A stretch of 64,000 bases of DNA from Wocania ichthyoenteri Th78 (lineage in GTDB: Bacteria; Bacteroidota; Bacteroidia; Flavobacteriales; Flavobacteriaceae): the NCBI RefSeq assembly GCF_000789235.1, contig NZ_KN525716.1, positions 1,589,674-1,653,673 of the forward strand, given 5' to 3'. Below are positions 34,300 through 44,064 of the stretch, piece by piece. Numbering within the stretch: position 1 is the stretch's first letter; the number at the start of each line of letters is the position of its first letter. Position numbers and translations under genes: made by a program. The notes beneath the pieces were generated by a model. It was not told where the DNA came from. It did no database searches and saw only the letters and a program-made list of their open reading frames with translations.

Positions 34300-35460
34300 C
34301 TAAAGCGTTCCTCTATTAGCTTGCTCCCTTTCAATAGACTCAAAAAGTGCTTTAAAGTTTCCTGCACCAAAGCCTCGTGCACCCATACGTTGGATTATTT
34401 CGAAAAACAAGGTTGGCCTGTCTTCCACAGGTTTTGTAAATATTTGTAACAAATACCCTTCCTCGTCGGCATCAATCATAATTCCTAAACTTTTAAGTGT
34501 TTCAATATCTTCTCGTAATTCATGACTATATTCTTCTAACCTGCCAGGAACGGCTTTATAATAGGTTTCTGGGGGTGTAGACAAGAACTCAATTCCTCTA
34601 GCTCTTAATTGAGATACTGTACTAATAATATCGTCTGTAGCTACAGCAATATGTTGTACACCAGCACCTTCGTAAAAATCTAAATATTCTTCTATTTGCG
34701 AACGTTTTTTACCTTTTGCTGGTTCGTTAATTGGGAATTTTATACGTCCGTTACCATTACTCATCACTTTACTCATAAGGGCTGAGTATTCGGTATGTAT
34801 TTGTGTATCATCAAACGATAAAAAATTTTCAAATCCCATAACATCTTCGTACCATTTTACCCAAGTATTCATTTGTCCCCAACCTACATTTCCAACCATA
34901 TGGTCAATGTATTTTAAACCCGTCGCAGTTGGATTATAATCTGATTTCCACTCACGGAAACCTGGTAAAAAAGCACCGTTATAATTTTTGCGTTCTACAA
35001 AAATGTGGACAGTTTCTCCATAGGTATAAATACCTGCACGAATTACTTCTCCGTGTTCATCTTTTTCTACAACAGGCTCCATGTACGATTTGGCTCCACG
35101 ACTTGTAGTTTCTTGATATGCTTTTCTAGCATCTTCAACCCATAGTGCAACTACTTTCACACCATCGCCATGTTTTACAATGTGTTCGTTTATTTTAGAT
35201 TTACTATTTAATGGCGTTGTTAAAACCAAGCGTATTTTGTCTTGCTTTAGTACATAACTCACTGAGTCTTTAGAACCTGTTTCTAAACCTTTATATGCAT
35301 AAGATTGAAATCCAAATGCCGTTTTGTAAAAATGTGCTGCTTGTTTTGCATTACCTACATAGAATTCTACATAGTCTGTTCCTAAAAGCGGCAAAAAATC
35401 TTGTGCGCCTTCAAATATTTTTTCTAAACCGTAGTTTACTGATTTTATGTCTTTACTCAT
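34300..35460 (-). CDS. hppD: 4-Hydroxyphenylpyruvate dioxygenase
   Basis: HppD converts 4-hydroxyphenylpyruvate to homogentisate in tyrosine catabolism. The 386-residue protein has two VOC-fold halves; the iron ligands are visible in the C-terminal half as DHMVGNV (His), GVQHIAV (His) and FFEIIQR (Glu). The C-terminal GARGFGAGNFKALFESIEREQ is typical. It lies downstream of hmgA, which encodes the next pathway step, with a 197-base gap containing a repeat element. Confidence 0.97.
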   Translation of the reverse strand: MSKDIKSVNYGLEKIFEGAQDFLPLLGTDYVEFYVGNAKQAAHFYKTAFGFQSYAYKGLETGSKDSVSYVLKQDKIRLVLTTPLNSKSKINEHIVKHGDGVKVVALWVEDARKAYQETTSRGAKSYMEPVVEKDEHGEVIRAGIYTYGETVHIFVERKNYNGAFLPGFREWKSDYNPTATGLKYIDHMVGNVGWGQMNTWVKWYEDVMGFENFLSFDDTQIHTEYSALMSKVMSNGNGRIKFPINEPAKGKKRSQIEEYLDFYEGAGVQHIAVATDDIISTVSQLRARGIEFLSTPPETYYKAVPGRLEEYSHELREDIETLKSLGIMIDADEEGYLLQIFTKPVEDRPTLFFEIIQRMGARGFGAGNFKALFESIEREQANRGTL

Positions 35461-35529
35461 TTTCTTAAAGTTTATTTGTTTATGAGTTTAATTGTTTATT
35501 TGTAAAGTTAAAATTCACCTCTAACCTCT

Positions 35530-35604
35530 AGCCCTGATTGAAGTGGCATCCTTTTGGTTCGCTCAAAAAACCAAAAGATATAGCGGAAAGCAGGAAATAG
35601 CTTC
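35530..35604 (-). repeat. About 75-bp intergenic repeat, copy 2 (hmgA-hppD gap)
   Basis: Reverse-orientation copy of the element at 11955-12026. On the minus strand it begins GAAGCTATTTCCTGC and ends AAAAGGATGCCACTTC then CAGGGC. Its centre is a 9-bp inverted repeat, CTTTTGGTT (35551-35559) with AACCAAAAG (35569-35577), which copy 1 lacks. Confidence 0.7.
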
Positions 35605-35657
35605 TAATAATTATTTTAATGAACGTTTTTAAAAGACCTCTTTGGGGATTTAGGGGT

Positions 35658-36812
35658 TTACAACCATGATTTATGATAATCGTCATCGGCAATTTTCATC
35701 GCTTCTTCAGTAACCATTAATGGTTTAAACGTATCTACCATAACTGCGAGTTCATCGGTTTTTGTTTTGCCAATGCTTCGCTCTGTTGCCCCTGGGTGCG
35801 GACCGTGTGGAATTCCCGCTGGATGCAGTGAGATATGACCTTCTTCAACATCGTTTCTGCTCATAAAATCGCCATCAACATAATACAAAACCTCATCACT
35901 ATCAATATTACTATGATTGTAAGGTGCAGGTATAGATTGCGGATGGTAATCGTACAAACGCGGTACAAAACTACACACTACAAAAGCATCGGTTTCAAAA
36001 GTTTGATGCACTGGTGGCGGTTGATGAATACGCCCTGTGATAGGCTCGAAATCGTGAATTGAAAAGGCATAGGGGTAGTTGTATCCGTCGTAACCCACAA
36101 CATCAAACGGATGTGAGGCATAAACCATTTCTATAATATCGTCTTGTTTTTTAACTTTAATTAAAAAATCTCCAGATTCGTTATAAGTTTCAAGTTCTTG
36201 TGGTTGACGAATATCACGCTCGCAAAATGGCGAATGTTCTAATAATTGTCCAAACCAATTTCGGTAACGTTTTGGGGTGTAAATTGGTCGGCGAGACTCG
36301 ACAATAAACAGTCTATTATCTTCGGTATCGAAATCTATTTTATAAATAATTCCTCTAGGAATTAGCAAGTAATCGCCATATTTGAAATCGAGATTTCCTA
36401 ACATAGTCCTCAATTTACCTGTGCCTTTATGGATGAAAATAAGCTCGTCGGCATCGGTATTTTTATAAAAATAATCTTGTGTTAATTGTTTTGGTGCTGC
36501 CAAAATTATAGCACAATCGCTGTTTATTAAAACCACTTTTCGACTTTCTAAAAAATCGTTTTCTGGTTTTACTTGAAACCCTTTTAAACGATATGATTTT
36601 AAATTGTTCTTTAATGCAATTTTTGGTGCTACGCTGTATTGGTTTTTTATTGCTTTTACCTGCGTAGGGCGTTGCTCGTGATAACTGTTTGTTGACATAC
36701 CATCAAAACCAATAGTACCAAACAATTGTTCGTAATATAAACTACCATCCGGTTTTCTGAATTGAATATGACGCTTATGCGGAATATTTCCTAATTTATG
36801 ATAAAAAGGCAT
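35658..36812 (-). CDS. hmgA: Homogentisate 1,2-dioxygenase
   Basis: HmgA opens the homogentisate ring to maleylacetoacetate. The 384-residue cupin-fold protein contains HPAGIPHGPHPGATE, holding iron-ligand His and Glu residues, preceded by EVLYYVDGDFMSR. It precedes hppD on the same strand; fumarylacetoacetase is not in the window. Slightly shorter than many homologues but complete in its motifs. Confidence 0.95.
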   Translation of the reverse strand: MPFYHKLGNIPHKRHIQFRKPDGSLYYEQLFGTIGFDGMSTNSYHEQRPTQVKAIKNQYSVAPKIALKNNLKSYRLKGFQVKPENDFLESRKVVLINSDCAIILAAPKQLTQDYFYKNTDADELIFIHKGTGKLRTMLGNLDFKYGDYLLIPRGIIYKIDFDTEDNRLFIVESRRPIYTPKRYRNWFGQLLEHSPFCERDIRQPQELETYNESGDFLIKVKKQDDIIEMVYASHPFDVVGYDGYNYPYAFSIHDFEPITGRIHQPPPVHQTFETDAFVVCSFVPRLYDYHPQSIPAPYNHSNIDSDEVLYYVDGDFMSRNDVEEGHISLHPAGIPHGPHPGATERSIGKTKTDELAVMVDTFKPLMVTEEAMKIADDDYHKSWL

Positions 36813-37023
36813 ATTTTTATGTATTAATTTTTGAATATAAAAAGTAAAAAAGTTGTAAAACTTTAATTTTCAATTGTATATAAAGATACAAAAAATGCTT
36901 GCTTATTCAGGATTTCTCTTGATAAGGTAGTGAAGAAATGATAATAAATCTGCCCAAAATGGTGTCATAACTTTACAAATATCGTAAAAAAATAAAGACT
37001 TTCTAAAAAGAATAAAAATGACT

Positions 37024-39261
37024 TTAAAACCAAAAGCCTACATTAAAAAACCAAACGCTTTGTTTTGCTTCGGGTGAATAACTAAACTTACCTTGAATAG
37101 GTCCAATAAAAGTATTAATAGCATAACCTAACGCATAACCGCGATAGTCTGGAAGTGTAAACCATTCTCCGCTTTCAAAAATATCATCATCAACATTCGC
37201 CCAATTTGCTTCGGCTGTTACATGATGGTTTTTAAAAACCTCGTAATCGGCACTTAAAGAAGCTTTAACGTAACTATTACCTGTTAGAGAGACAAAATCG
37301 TAACCCATAAACGGAATAAAATTATTAACCAAATTATTACCATAACCACCAAGAGCAAAATCTAGGGCTTGGGTTGATTTGTCGCCTAATTTAAAACCAC
37401 CACCTGCTCTTAAATTTAGTGCTAATTTATCTGTAACACTAAAGGCGTAACCCATATCTGCTTTAGCTATTGAAAAATCTTTAAATTCGGCATTAAAACC
37501 CGAAGCTAGTAAATACATGTGTAAATCGCCATTAAAATACACACCGCGTTTTGGAAAGTGTTTGTTATCGTAAGTATCTAACTTTAAGCCTGCAAAAACG
37601 CTAAAATAATCTGTATTTTCAAATACAAACTCATTATTATTTGTTGTTACTGTTTCAGATTTTATCTCAAGACGTTTATGTTCTGCACCAACACTAAATG
37701 CAAAATCTTTTTTTATTAGGGTTTGTAAATAAAATTGATTGGTTTGATCTTGAAAATCGATATCAATTTTATTTAGTCCTGTTGTTGCTATTTGATCATC
37801 ATCAAAAAATAATTGGGCATTTACGTTTTTATGAAATTGATTAAATCTAGACCGAATACCAATACTCCAATAAAAACCTTTATCTATTAAGTACTCAAAA
37901 TTATAACGCACATTATCTCCAAAAACCAAATCTAAAGACGCTATGTCGTTATCAAAAAGCAATCTTTTTTTAGTGACATTAACTAATGCTGCGCTTTTAT
38001 ATAAACCATCATAATGTACACCTAATTTTAAAAACGTTGTTATATTGGTTTCTTTAACAGTCGCAGTTAAATCATACCCATCACTATATTGAGATTTACT
38101 AAATTGATATTGAAACGAATCAAAATTATTGGTTGCCACTAAGTTATTAACGCCTTTGTAGAAATCTTCAAAATCTATCTTTTCATTCAATTTTAATCTA
38201 AGCTTTCCTAAAACATAAGCACGTGTGTATTTTTTGTTTCCGTTTAGTATAACTGAATTAATCCTTATAGAATCTTGTGTGTGTAAACTAATTTTAAACT
38301 TTGGTTTATCCTTATCATATTTGAATAAATCCTCTAGGGCATCCATTTTTTTATAAGCAGCCGTTTTGCCTCTTTTTATAATTTTTTCACCTTCGCTAAA
38401 AGACACCACGGTAAAATCTGTAATATCTGGCTTTATGTAAATATCAGTCTTTTTAGACTTTAATTTCATGTCTTTAATCGTCCTAAAGTTGTTAATTTGC
38501 AGCAACACATCAGGCGCAGAAGTCAATTCTTCTCTATTAGCTAAACCATCTTGAACATCAACACCAATAATAATATCCATACCTTTTGCCTTAAGTTCAT
38601 CGATAGGGTAATTGTTAGCCACACCACCATCAATTAACACCTGATTGTTTATTATTACGGGCTGAAATAAAGATGGAAACGCACCACTTGCCATTATAGA
38701 TTGCGTTAAACTTCCTTGATCTAGCATTACTGCTTCTCCAGTTTCTACATTAGTACCAATACAGAAAAATGGTATAGGCAACTTACTAAAATCGTTAATA
38801 TCGCTTACATGCAATGTTAATTTAGAAAGCAAACTGTAGGTGTTTTGTCCTCTTGAAAGTGCCGATGGCAGTTTAATTTTCAACTTATCAAAAGGCAATG
38901 TTATGGCGTATTTTTCTGAGTTGTCTCGTTCGTATAATGCTTTAGACGACCTTGGCAAATCGTCACTTATAATTTTATCAAAATCTACTTTTTTAAAGAT
39001 GGAATCTAATTGATTTCCTGAATAACCCGATGCGTATAGTGAGCCAATAATAGCCCCCATACTTGTACCAGCAACATAGTCTATTTTAACACCTAAACTG
39101 TCAATAACTTTAAGCACACCAATATGAGCTAGCCCTTTTGCACCACCACCACTTAACACTAAACCGACTTTTACATCGTGTGGGTTTTTGTCTTCATTTT
39201 GCGCTTTCGCGGAAAGTGAAGCTATTAAGAATAGGGTTAATATGATTGTTTTTTTGTTCAA
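37024..39261 (-). CDS. Patatin-like phospholipase with Omp85-type C-terminal barrel
   Basis: A 745-residue exported protein. After a signal peptide (to about 20) comes a patatin domain with GLVLSGGGAKGLAHIGVL (oxyanion loop), nucleophile GTSMGAIIG and the DGG motif in LIDGGVANNYP. Next is a POTRA-like region (about 325-400) and a beta-barrel ending in the aromatic VWFFNVGFWF. This is the PlpD-like, type Vd secretion arrangement, in which an outer-membrane barrel carries a surface or periplasmic phospholipase. It follows a small secreted protein gene by 20 bases. Confidence 0.9.
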   Translation of the reverse strand: MNKKTIILTLFLIASLSAKAQNEDKNPHDVKVGLVLSGGGAKGLAHIGVLKVIDSLGVKIDYVAGTSMGAIIGSLYASGYSGNQLDSIFKKVDFDKIISDDLPRSSKALYERDNSEKYAITLPFDKLKIKLPSALSRGQNTYSLLSKLTLHVSDINDFSKLPIPFFCIGTNVETGEAVMLDQGSLTQSIMASGAFPSLFQPVIINNQVLIDGGVANNYPIDELKAKGMDIIIGVDVQDGLANREELTSAPDVLLQINNFRTIKDMKLKSKKTDIYIKPDITDFTVVSFSEGEKIIKRGKTAAYKKMDALEDLFKYDKDKPKFKISLHTQDSIRINSVILNGNKKYTRAYVLGKLRLKLNEKIDFEDFYKGVNNLVATNNFDSFQYQFSKSQYSDGYDLTATVKETNITTFLKLGVHYDGLYKSAALVNVTKKRLLFDNDIASLDLVFGDNVRYNFEYLIDKGFYWSIGIRSRFNQFHKNVNAQLFFDDDQIATTGLNKIDIDFQDQTNQFYLQTLIKKDFAFSVGAEHKRLEIKSETVTTNNNEFVFENTDYFSVFAGLKLDTYDNKHFPKRGVYFNGDLHMYLLASGFNAEFKDFSIAKADMGYAFSVTDKLALNLRAGGGFKLGDKSTQALDFALGGYGNNLVNNFIPFMGYDFVSLTGNSYVKASLSADYEVFKNHHVTAEANWANVDDDIFESGEWFTLPDYRGYALGYAINTFIGPIQGKFSYSPEAKQSVWFFNVGFWF

Positions 39262-39281
39262 ATTATAATTGGTAAATTTTT

Positions 39282-39902
39282 TTAATTACACAAACTTCTA
39301 TCTACGTATGTTTTATTTCCTTTTGAGTTGATATAATAACATCCTCCTCTTGGCCCTCTTATGTATGTTCTATAACTCTTTCTAGTAGCTGATTTGTACG
39401 AATTACTTCTTTTAGTTCTTTTTAAAGACGAAGTATAATTAGAAGATGAGCCATTTTTTTGTTGGTTGAGCTTTAATTCTATTTTTTTTGATTGAATATA
39501 ATTGGATATTAAATCATCCTTCTTAAACCACACTTCATTAATATATCCACAGAGAGAATTTTGGCAAATTTCAAAATATCCATTCTTATAATCTAAAATA
39601 ATTACTTTTCTATCTTCTTCAAAAACAGTTATAATATCAGAGAAAACATTTGAATCTTTTTTTAATTTAGCTCCTTCCAAAGCAATTCCTGTAAAAGTAG
39701 TATCATTTATTTTTTTAAAAAATTTTTCAGACTCTATTTTTGCTATTTTCAGATTAATAACTCTAATAGAATCCGTTAAATTTTCAATCTTAAGTTTGAT
39801 TAGTTTTTTTTTATTTTCCATATCAGACAAGTCCTTTTCTACCTGTGAATGAATTAAAACAGGTATCAAAAAAATTAAACCTAATAGAATATTCTTTTTC
39901 AT
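39282..39902 (-). CDS. Secreted coiled-coil protein with SH3-like and GPRGGCYYIN C-terminal segment
   Basis: A 206-residue protein with signal peptide (to about 19), a charged coiled coil (about 25-60), an SH3-like stretch (NGYFEICQNSLCGYINEVWF region, about 105-128), a Ser/Lys/Arg-rich linker and the C-terminal segment YIRGPRGGCYYINSKGNKTY. That tail recurs in unrelated Bacteroidota proteins as far as I recall. Function unknown. Located between uvrC (13-base gap) and the patatin gene. Confidence 0.7.
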   Translation of the reverse strand: MKKNILLGLIFLIPVLIHSQVEKDLSDMENKKKLIKLKIENLTDSIRVINLKIAKIESEKFFKKINDTTFTGIALEGAKLKKDSNVFSDIITVFEEDRKVIILDYKNGYFEICQNSLCGYINEVWFKKDDLISNYIQSKKIELKLNQQKNGSSSNYTSSLKRTKRSNSYKSATRKSYRTYIRGPRGGCYYINSKGNKTYVDRSLCN

Positions 39903-39915
39903 TTATTAACTAAAA

Positions 39916-41709
39916 TTACTTCCCATGATAATAATTATAAACTTTCTCTGCTCTCGACACACCAACTACAACCTCTAATTCATCCAACTTTGCATTAGCA
40001 ACTCGTTTAGCCGATTTAAAATGCTTTAATAACTCTACAACCGTTTTTTCTCCAACTCCTGGAATAGTTTCAAGCTCTGTATTTAACGCGGTTTTACTAC
40101 GTTTATTTCTATGGTGCTCGATACCAAAACGATGCGCTTCGTTACGCAGTTGCTGTATAATTTTTAGGGTTTCGCTTTTTTTATCTAAATATAAGGGAAT
40201 TGGATCATCTGGATAGAATAATTCTTCTAAACGTTTTGCAATGCCTATAATGGCTATTTTCCCTCTTAAATTTAAAGCATCTAAACTTTTTAATGATGAC
40301 GATAATTGCCCCTTTCCACCATCAATAATAATAAGTTGTGGCAATGGCTGTTTTTCATCTAACAAACGTTTATATCTGCGATAAACCACTTCTTCCATTG
40401 ATGCAAAATCATCTGGCCCTTCAACCGTTTTTATATTAAAATGCCGGTAATCTTTTTTACTGGGTTTTCCATTTTTAAACACTACACAAGCAGCTACAGG
40501 ATGTGTGCCTTGTATGTTACTATTATCGAAACATTCAATATGTCGCGGTTCTTCAGAAAGTCGTAAATCTGCTTTCATCTGCGCCATAATACGGTTTACA
40601 TGCCTATCGGGATCTACAATTTTATCCTGTTTAAAACGCTCCATTCTAAAATACTTCGCGTTACGAAGCGATAAATCTAAAATGTGTTTTTTATCACCTA
40701 ATTTAGGAACGGTTACTTTAACATCATCGCCTAAACTCACTTTAAAAGGCACATAAATTTCTTTAGATTTAGAATGAAAACGTTGCCGTATTTCGGTAAT
40801 CGCCAATTCTAACAATTGTAAATCAGTTTCGTCTAACTTCTTTTTAATCTCTAAGGTATGTGATCGAATGATAGATCCGTATGATAATTGTAAAAAATTA
40901 ACGTAACCATAACTTTCGTCGCTCATAATAGAAAACACATCAACATTACTAATTTTAGGGTTTACAATGGTAGATTTTGCTTGGTAGTTTTCTAATACTT
41001 CTATTTTTTCTTTTATTTTTTGCGCGTCTTCAAATTGCATCGCTTCAGCACATTCCTTCATTTGCACTCTAAATTGCTGTAACGAGTCTTTAAAATTTCC
41101 TTTTAAAATCTCACGTATCGCTTTTATGTTTTGGTTGTATTCCGCTTCGGTTTCTAAACCTTCGCAAGCACCTTTACAGTTTCCTAAATGGTATTCTAAA
41201 CACACTTTATATTTACCGGTTTGTATTTTCTCTTCGGATAAATGATAATTGCAGGTTCTTAAATTATACAGTCCTTTTATTAAATCTAATAAGGTGTGTA
41301 CTGTTTTCATACTAGTATAAGGTCCAAAATATTCGCCACCGTCTTTAAACACACGTCGTGTAGAAAACACTCTAGGGAAACGCTCCTTTTTTATGCAAAT
41401 CCATGGGTACGATTTGTCGTCTTTCAACAACACATTGTATCGTGGTTTATGCTTTTTTATCAGATTATTTTCAAGCAATAACGCATCGGTTTCAGTTTCA
41501 ACAACAATGTGTTTTATGCTTGAAATTTTTTTTACTAATACTTTGGTTTTACCATTTTCGTGTGTTTTGGTAAAATATGAGGAGACTCTTTTTTTTAAAT
41601 TTTTTGCTTTTCCAACATAAATAATCGTATCATCAGCATCAAAATACTGATATACCCCAGGGGCATTTGGTAAGGTTTTTAATGCTATTTCAAGGGTAGG
41701 TTTACTCAT
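39916..41709 (-). CDS. uvrC: Excinuclease ABC subunit C
   Basis: UvrC makes the dual incisions in nucleotide excision repair. I take the ATG at 41709 (597 residues), since it begins MSKPTLEIALKTLPNAPG, the usual start; the longer reading adds an unrelated hydrophobic stretch. Domains: GIY-YIG nuclease (GVYQYFDADD, IYVGKAKNLKKR), Cys-rich region, UVR motif, RNase H-like endonuclease with HIECFDNSNIQGTHPVAACV and IDGGKGQL, and C-terminal HhH (IPGVGEKTVVELL). Confidence 0.96.
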   Translation of the reverse strand: MSKPTLEIALKTLPNAPGVYQYFDADDTIIYVGKAKNLKKRVSSYFTKTHENGKTKVLVKKISSIKHIVVETETDALLLENNLIKKHKPRYNVLLKDDKSYPWICIKKERFPRVFSTRRVFKDGGEYFGPYTSMKTVHTLLDLIKGLYNLRTCNYHLSEEKIQTGKYKVCLEYHLGNCKGACEGLETEAEYNQNIKAIREILKGNFKDSLQQFRVQMKECAEAMQFEDAQKIKEKIEVLENYQAKSTIVNPKISNVDVFSIMSDESYGYVNFLQLSYGSIIRSHTLEIKKKLDETDLQLLELAITEIRQRFHSKSKEIYVPFKVSLGDDVKVTVPKLGDKKHILDLSLRNAKYFRMERFKQDKIVDPDRHVNRIMAQMKADLRLSEEPRHIECFDNSNIQGTHPVAACVVFKNGKPSKKDYRHFNIKTVEGPDDFASMEEVVYRRYKRLLDEKQPLPQLIIIDGGKGQLSSSLKSLDALNLRGKIAIIGIAKRLEELFYPDDPIPLYLDKKSETLKIIQQLRNEAHRFGIEHHRNKRSKTALNTELETIPGVGEKTVVELLKHFKSAKRVANAKLDELEVVVGVSRAEKVYNYYHGK

Positions 41710-41801
41710 TATACCAAAGGTAGTAATTCCTATTAAAAAGAAACCTTTTAGATACAGTTTATCATTATCTTGCACAACTTATTCCTTTCTATAAAATAAG
41801 A

Positions 41802-42245
41802 ATGAAAAAAATAATTGGTCGTACAGACAAAATAGACTTTCCTGAATTGAATCTTTTCGAAATTGACGTAAAGATTGATTCTGGAGCATATACCTCTGCC
41901 ATACATTGCTCAGAAATTATTGAAGAAAATAATATCTTAAGGTGTGTGTTTGAAAGCAAAGGTCACCCCAATTTTAGCAGTAAAAATATTTCCTTTAAAA
42001 ACTATACTTATACTGATGTAAAAAGTAGTAATGGCCATAAAGAGAATCGTTATAAAATTAAAACAAAAGCCATATTTTTTGGTAAAACGTATACAATTAA
42101 TTTAACTTTAAGTACGAGAGACGATATGAAATTCCCTGTACTAATAGGTCGCCAATTTTTAAGTAAAAAATTCCTTATTGATGTTGATATTGAAAACCAA
42201 TCTTTTAAAAGCAAACTAAATGAACATAGTAATACTATCGCGTAA
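41802..42245 (+). CDS. Retropepsin-like RimK-associated protease (ATP-dependent zinc protease family)
   Basis: A 147-residue member of the family annotated as ATP-dependent zinc protease (pfam05618), whose fold and DSGA motif (residues 25-28 in [13 protein letters not shown]) are those of retropepsin-type aspartic proteases. A second typical string is [10 protein letters not shown]. In some bacteria such proteins (RimB) modulate RimK. The 3' end overlaps rimK by 26 bases, implying translational coupling. Cytoplasmic. Confidence 0.85.
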   Translation: MKKIIGRTDKIDFPELNLFEIDVKIDSGAYTSAIHCSEIIEENNILRCVFESKGHPNFSSKNISFKNYTYTDVKSSNGHKENRYKIKTKAIFFGKTYTINLTLSTRDDMKFPVLIGRQFLSKKFLIDVDIENQSFKSKLNEHSNTIA

Positions 42246-43092
42246 CGCTAGCCTATACTCTACAAAACGCCTTATTGATGAAGCAGAAAGTAGAGGTCAT
42301 GAGGTTGAAGTGATTGATCCCTTAAAGTGCGATATTATTATAGAGCGCGAAAAACCTACTATTTTTTATAAAGATCGTTATCTAGATTATGTAGATGCTG
42401 TTATTCCGAGAATTGGAGCATCAATTACCTTTTATGGTTGTGCTGTAGTAAGGCAGTTTGAAGAAATGGGTGTTTTTACAATTGCATCTTCAGACTCTAT
42501 TTCAAGATCAAGAGACAAATTAAGAAGTTTACAGCGTTTAAGCAAAGCCGGAATAGGTATGCCAAAAACAGTATTTACTAATTATTCTAGAGATGTTGAA
42601 GAAGTAGTAGAACATGTTGGAGGTACCCCAGTAATTATTAAATTACTAGAAGGCACTCAAGGTTTAGGTGTTGTTTTAGCCGAAACAAAAAATGCTGCCG
42701 AATCTGTTTTAGAAGCTTTTAATGGTTTGCAAGCACGGGTTATTGTACAAGAATATATAAAAGAAGCTAAGGGTGCAGACTTAAGAGCTTTAATAGTAGA
42801 TGGGCAAGTTGTTGGAGCTATGAAGCGTCAAGGAAAAGAAGGAGAGTTCCGTTCTAATTTACACCGTGGTGGTTCGGCAAATATTATTAAATTAGACGCA
42901 GACGAATTAAAAGTGGCCATGAATGCAGCTAAAGTATTAAAACTACCTGTTTGTGGTGTAGATATGTTGCAATCGGCACGCGGACCATTACTTTTAGAAG
43001 TCAATTCTACTCCTGGTTTAGAAGGTATTGAAACCGCAACAGGCAAAAATATTGCCAGAGCCATTATTACTTTTATTGAGCGTAATAGATAA
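42220..43092 (+). CDS. rimK: RimK-type ATP-grasp ligase (ribosomal protein S6 modification)
   Basis: RimK adds glutamate residues to the C-terminus of ribosomal protein S6. The 290-residue protein starts [18 protein letters not shown], as usual, and has the ATP-grasp segments [28 protein letters not shown]-like loop ([15 protein letters not shown]), [11 protein letters not shown]-like [10 protein letters not shown] and [15 protein letters not shown] with the metal-binding Glu/Asn. It is flanked by the protease partner and an AstE-like gene, and its stop directly abuts the next ATG. Confidence 0.93.
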   Translation: MNIVILSRNASLYSTKRLIDEAESRGHEVEVIDPLKCDIIIEREKPTIFYKDRYLDYVDAVIPRIGASITFYGCAVVRQFEEMGVFTIASSDSISRSRDKLRSLQRLSKAGIGMPKTVFTNYSRDVEEVVEHVGGTPVIIKLLEGTQGLGVVLAETKNAAESVLEAFNGLQARVIVQEYIKEAKGADLRALIVDGQVVGAMKRQGKEGEFRSNLHRGGSANIIKLDADELKVAMNAAKVLKLPVCGVDMLQSARGPLLLEVNSTPGLEGIETATGKNIARAIITFIERNR

Positions 43093-44064
43093 ATGAGCAA
43101 AAAAGATGTTTTAGAAATATTAGGTGTTAAAGTAGCTCTTGGCGAAAGTGCTACTGTTACTTTTGAGGTTGCAAAGTTACATACTCGCAATACCCTAGAT
43201 GTTCCTATAATTATTGAACGTTCTAAAAAACCAGGGCCTACAGTATTAATCACCGCTGGCATACATGGTGATGAAGTTAATGGGGTAGAAATAGTGCGCC
43301 AAATTATAGCCAAAGGCATTAACAAGTCCAAACGAGGTACTATTATTTGTGTCCCAACTATTAATGTTTTTGGGTTTTTAAATATGGATCGACTATTTCC
43401 AGATGGTCGCGATCTTAATCGTGTTTTTCCTGGAAGCATCGATGGTTCTTTAGCAAGTAGGGTCGCTCATTTTGTAATGTCTGAAATTGTACCTCATGCC
43501 GATTTTGTAATGGATTTTCATACGGGAGGTGCAGACCGATTTAATGCAGCACAAATACGTATTGTTAACAACGACACAAGACTCACAGAATTAGCACATA
43601 TTTTTGGTGCCCCATTTATTTTTTATTCTGAAAACTTAAATAAGTCCTTCAGAAATGCCTGCCATAAAGTTGGTGTTCCTATGCTTTTATTTGAAGGCGG
43701 AAAATCCTTTAATATACATAACACTATTACAAATACTGGTGTTAATGGTGTTAAACGCGTTTTACATCATTTAGGAATGTTAAATACTAAATTTAAAGTA
43801 TCTAAACCAAAAAAAGAAGCTGTAGTTATTAGTAAAAGTAAATGGCTAAGAGCTAAATTTTCTGGTATGTTTAAAGTAACAGTAGCTATTAACGCTTTTG
43901 TTGAAAAAGGTGATGTGTTAGGAAATATTACAGATCCTTACGGGAGTTTTAACCATTTTGTAAAAGCACCAAATGCAGGTTATATTTTTAATGTGAACGA
44001 ATCTCCTATTATTTATCAAGGTGATGCTATTTTTCATATTACTACAAAGCTTGAAAATGAATAA
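43093..44064 (+). CDS. Succinylglutamate desuccinylase/aspartoacylase family protein
   Basis: A 323-residue zinc hydrolase of the AstE/ASPA (M14-related) family. Zn motifs: ITAGIHGDEVNGVE (HxxE) and FVMDFHTGG (His); Arg motif DLNRVFPG. The C-terminal barrel-like portion is typical. AstE itself removes succinate from succinylglutamate; in this operon, between rimK and a folate gene, a role in removing glutamate-type modifications is possible but is inference. The 3' end overlaps the next gene by 8 bases. Confidence 0.88.
   Translation: MSKKDVLEILGVKVALGESATVTFEVAKLHTRNTLDVPIIIERSKKPGPTVLITAGIHGDEVNGVEIVRQIIAKGINKSKRGTIICVPTINVFGFLNMDRLFPDGRDLNRVFPGSIDGSLASRVAHFVMSEIVPHADFVMDFHTGGADRFNAAQIRIVNNDTRLTELAHIFGAPFIFYSENLNKSFRNACHKVGVPMLLFEGGKSFNIHNTITNTGVNGVKRVLHHLGMLNTKFKVSKPKKEAVVISKSKWLRAKFSGMFKVTVAINAFVEKGDVLGNITDPYGSFNHFVKAPNAGYIFNVNESPIIYQGDAIFHITTKLENE

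Noticed and set aside
42828-43439. A 203-codon frame antisense to rimK and the AstE-like gene
   Set aside because: It lies opposite two well-recognised genes and its composition is that of a shadow frame.
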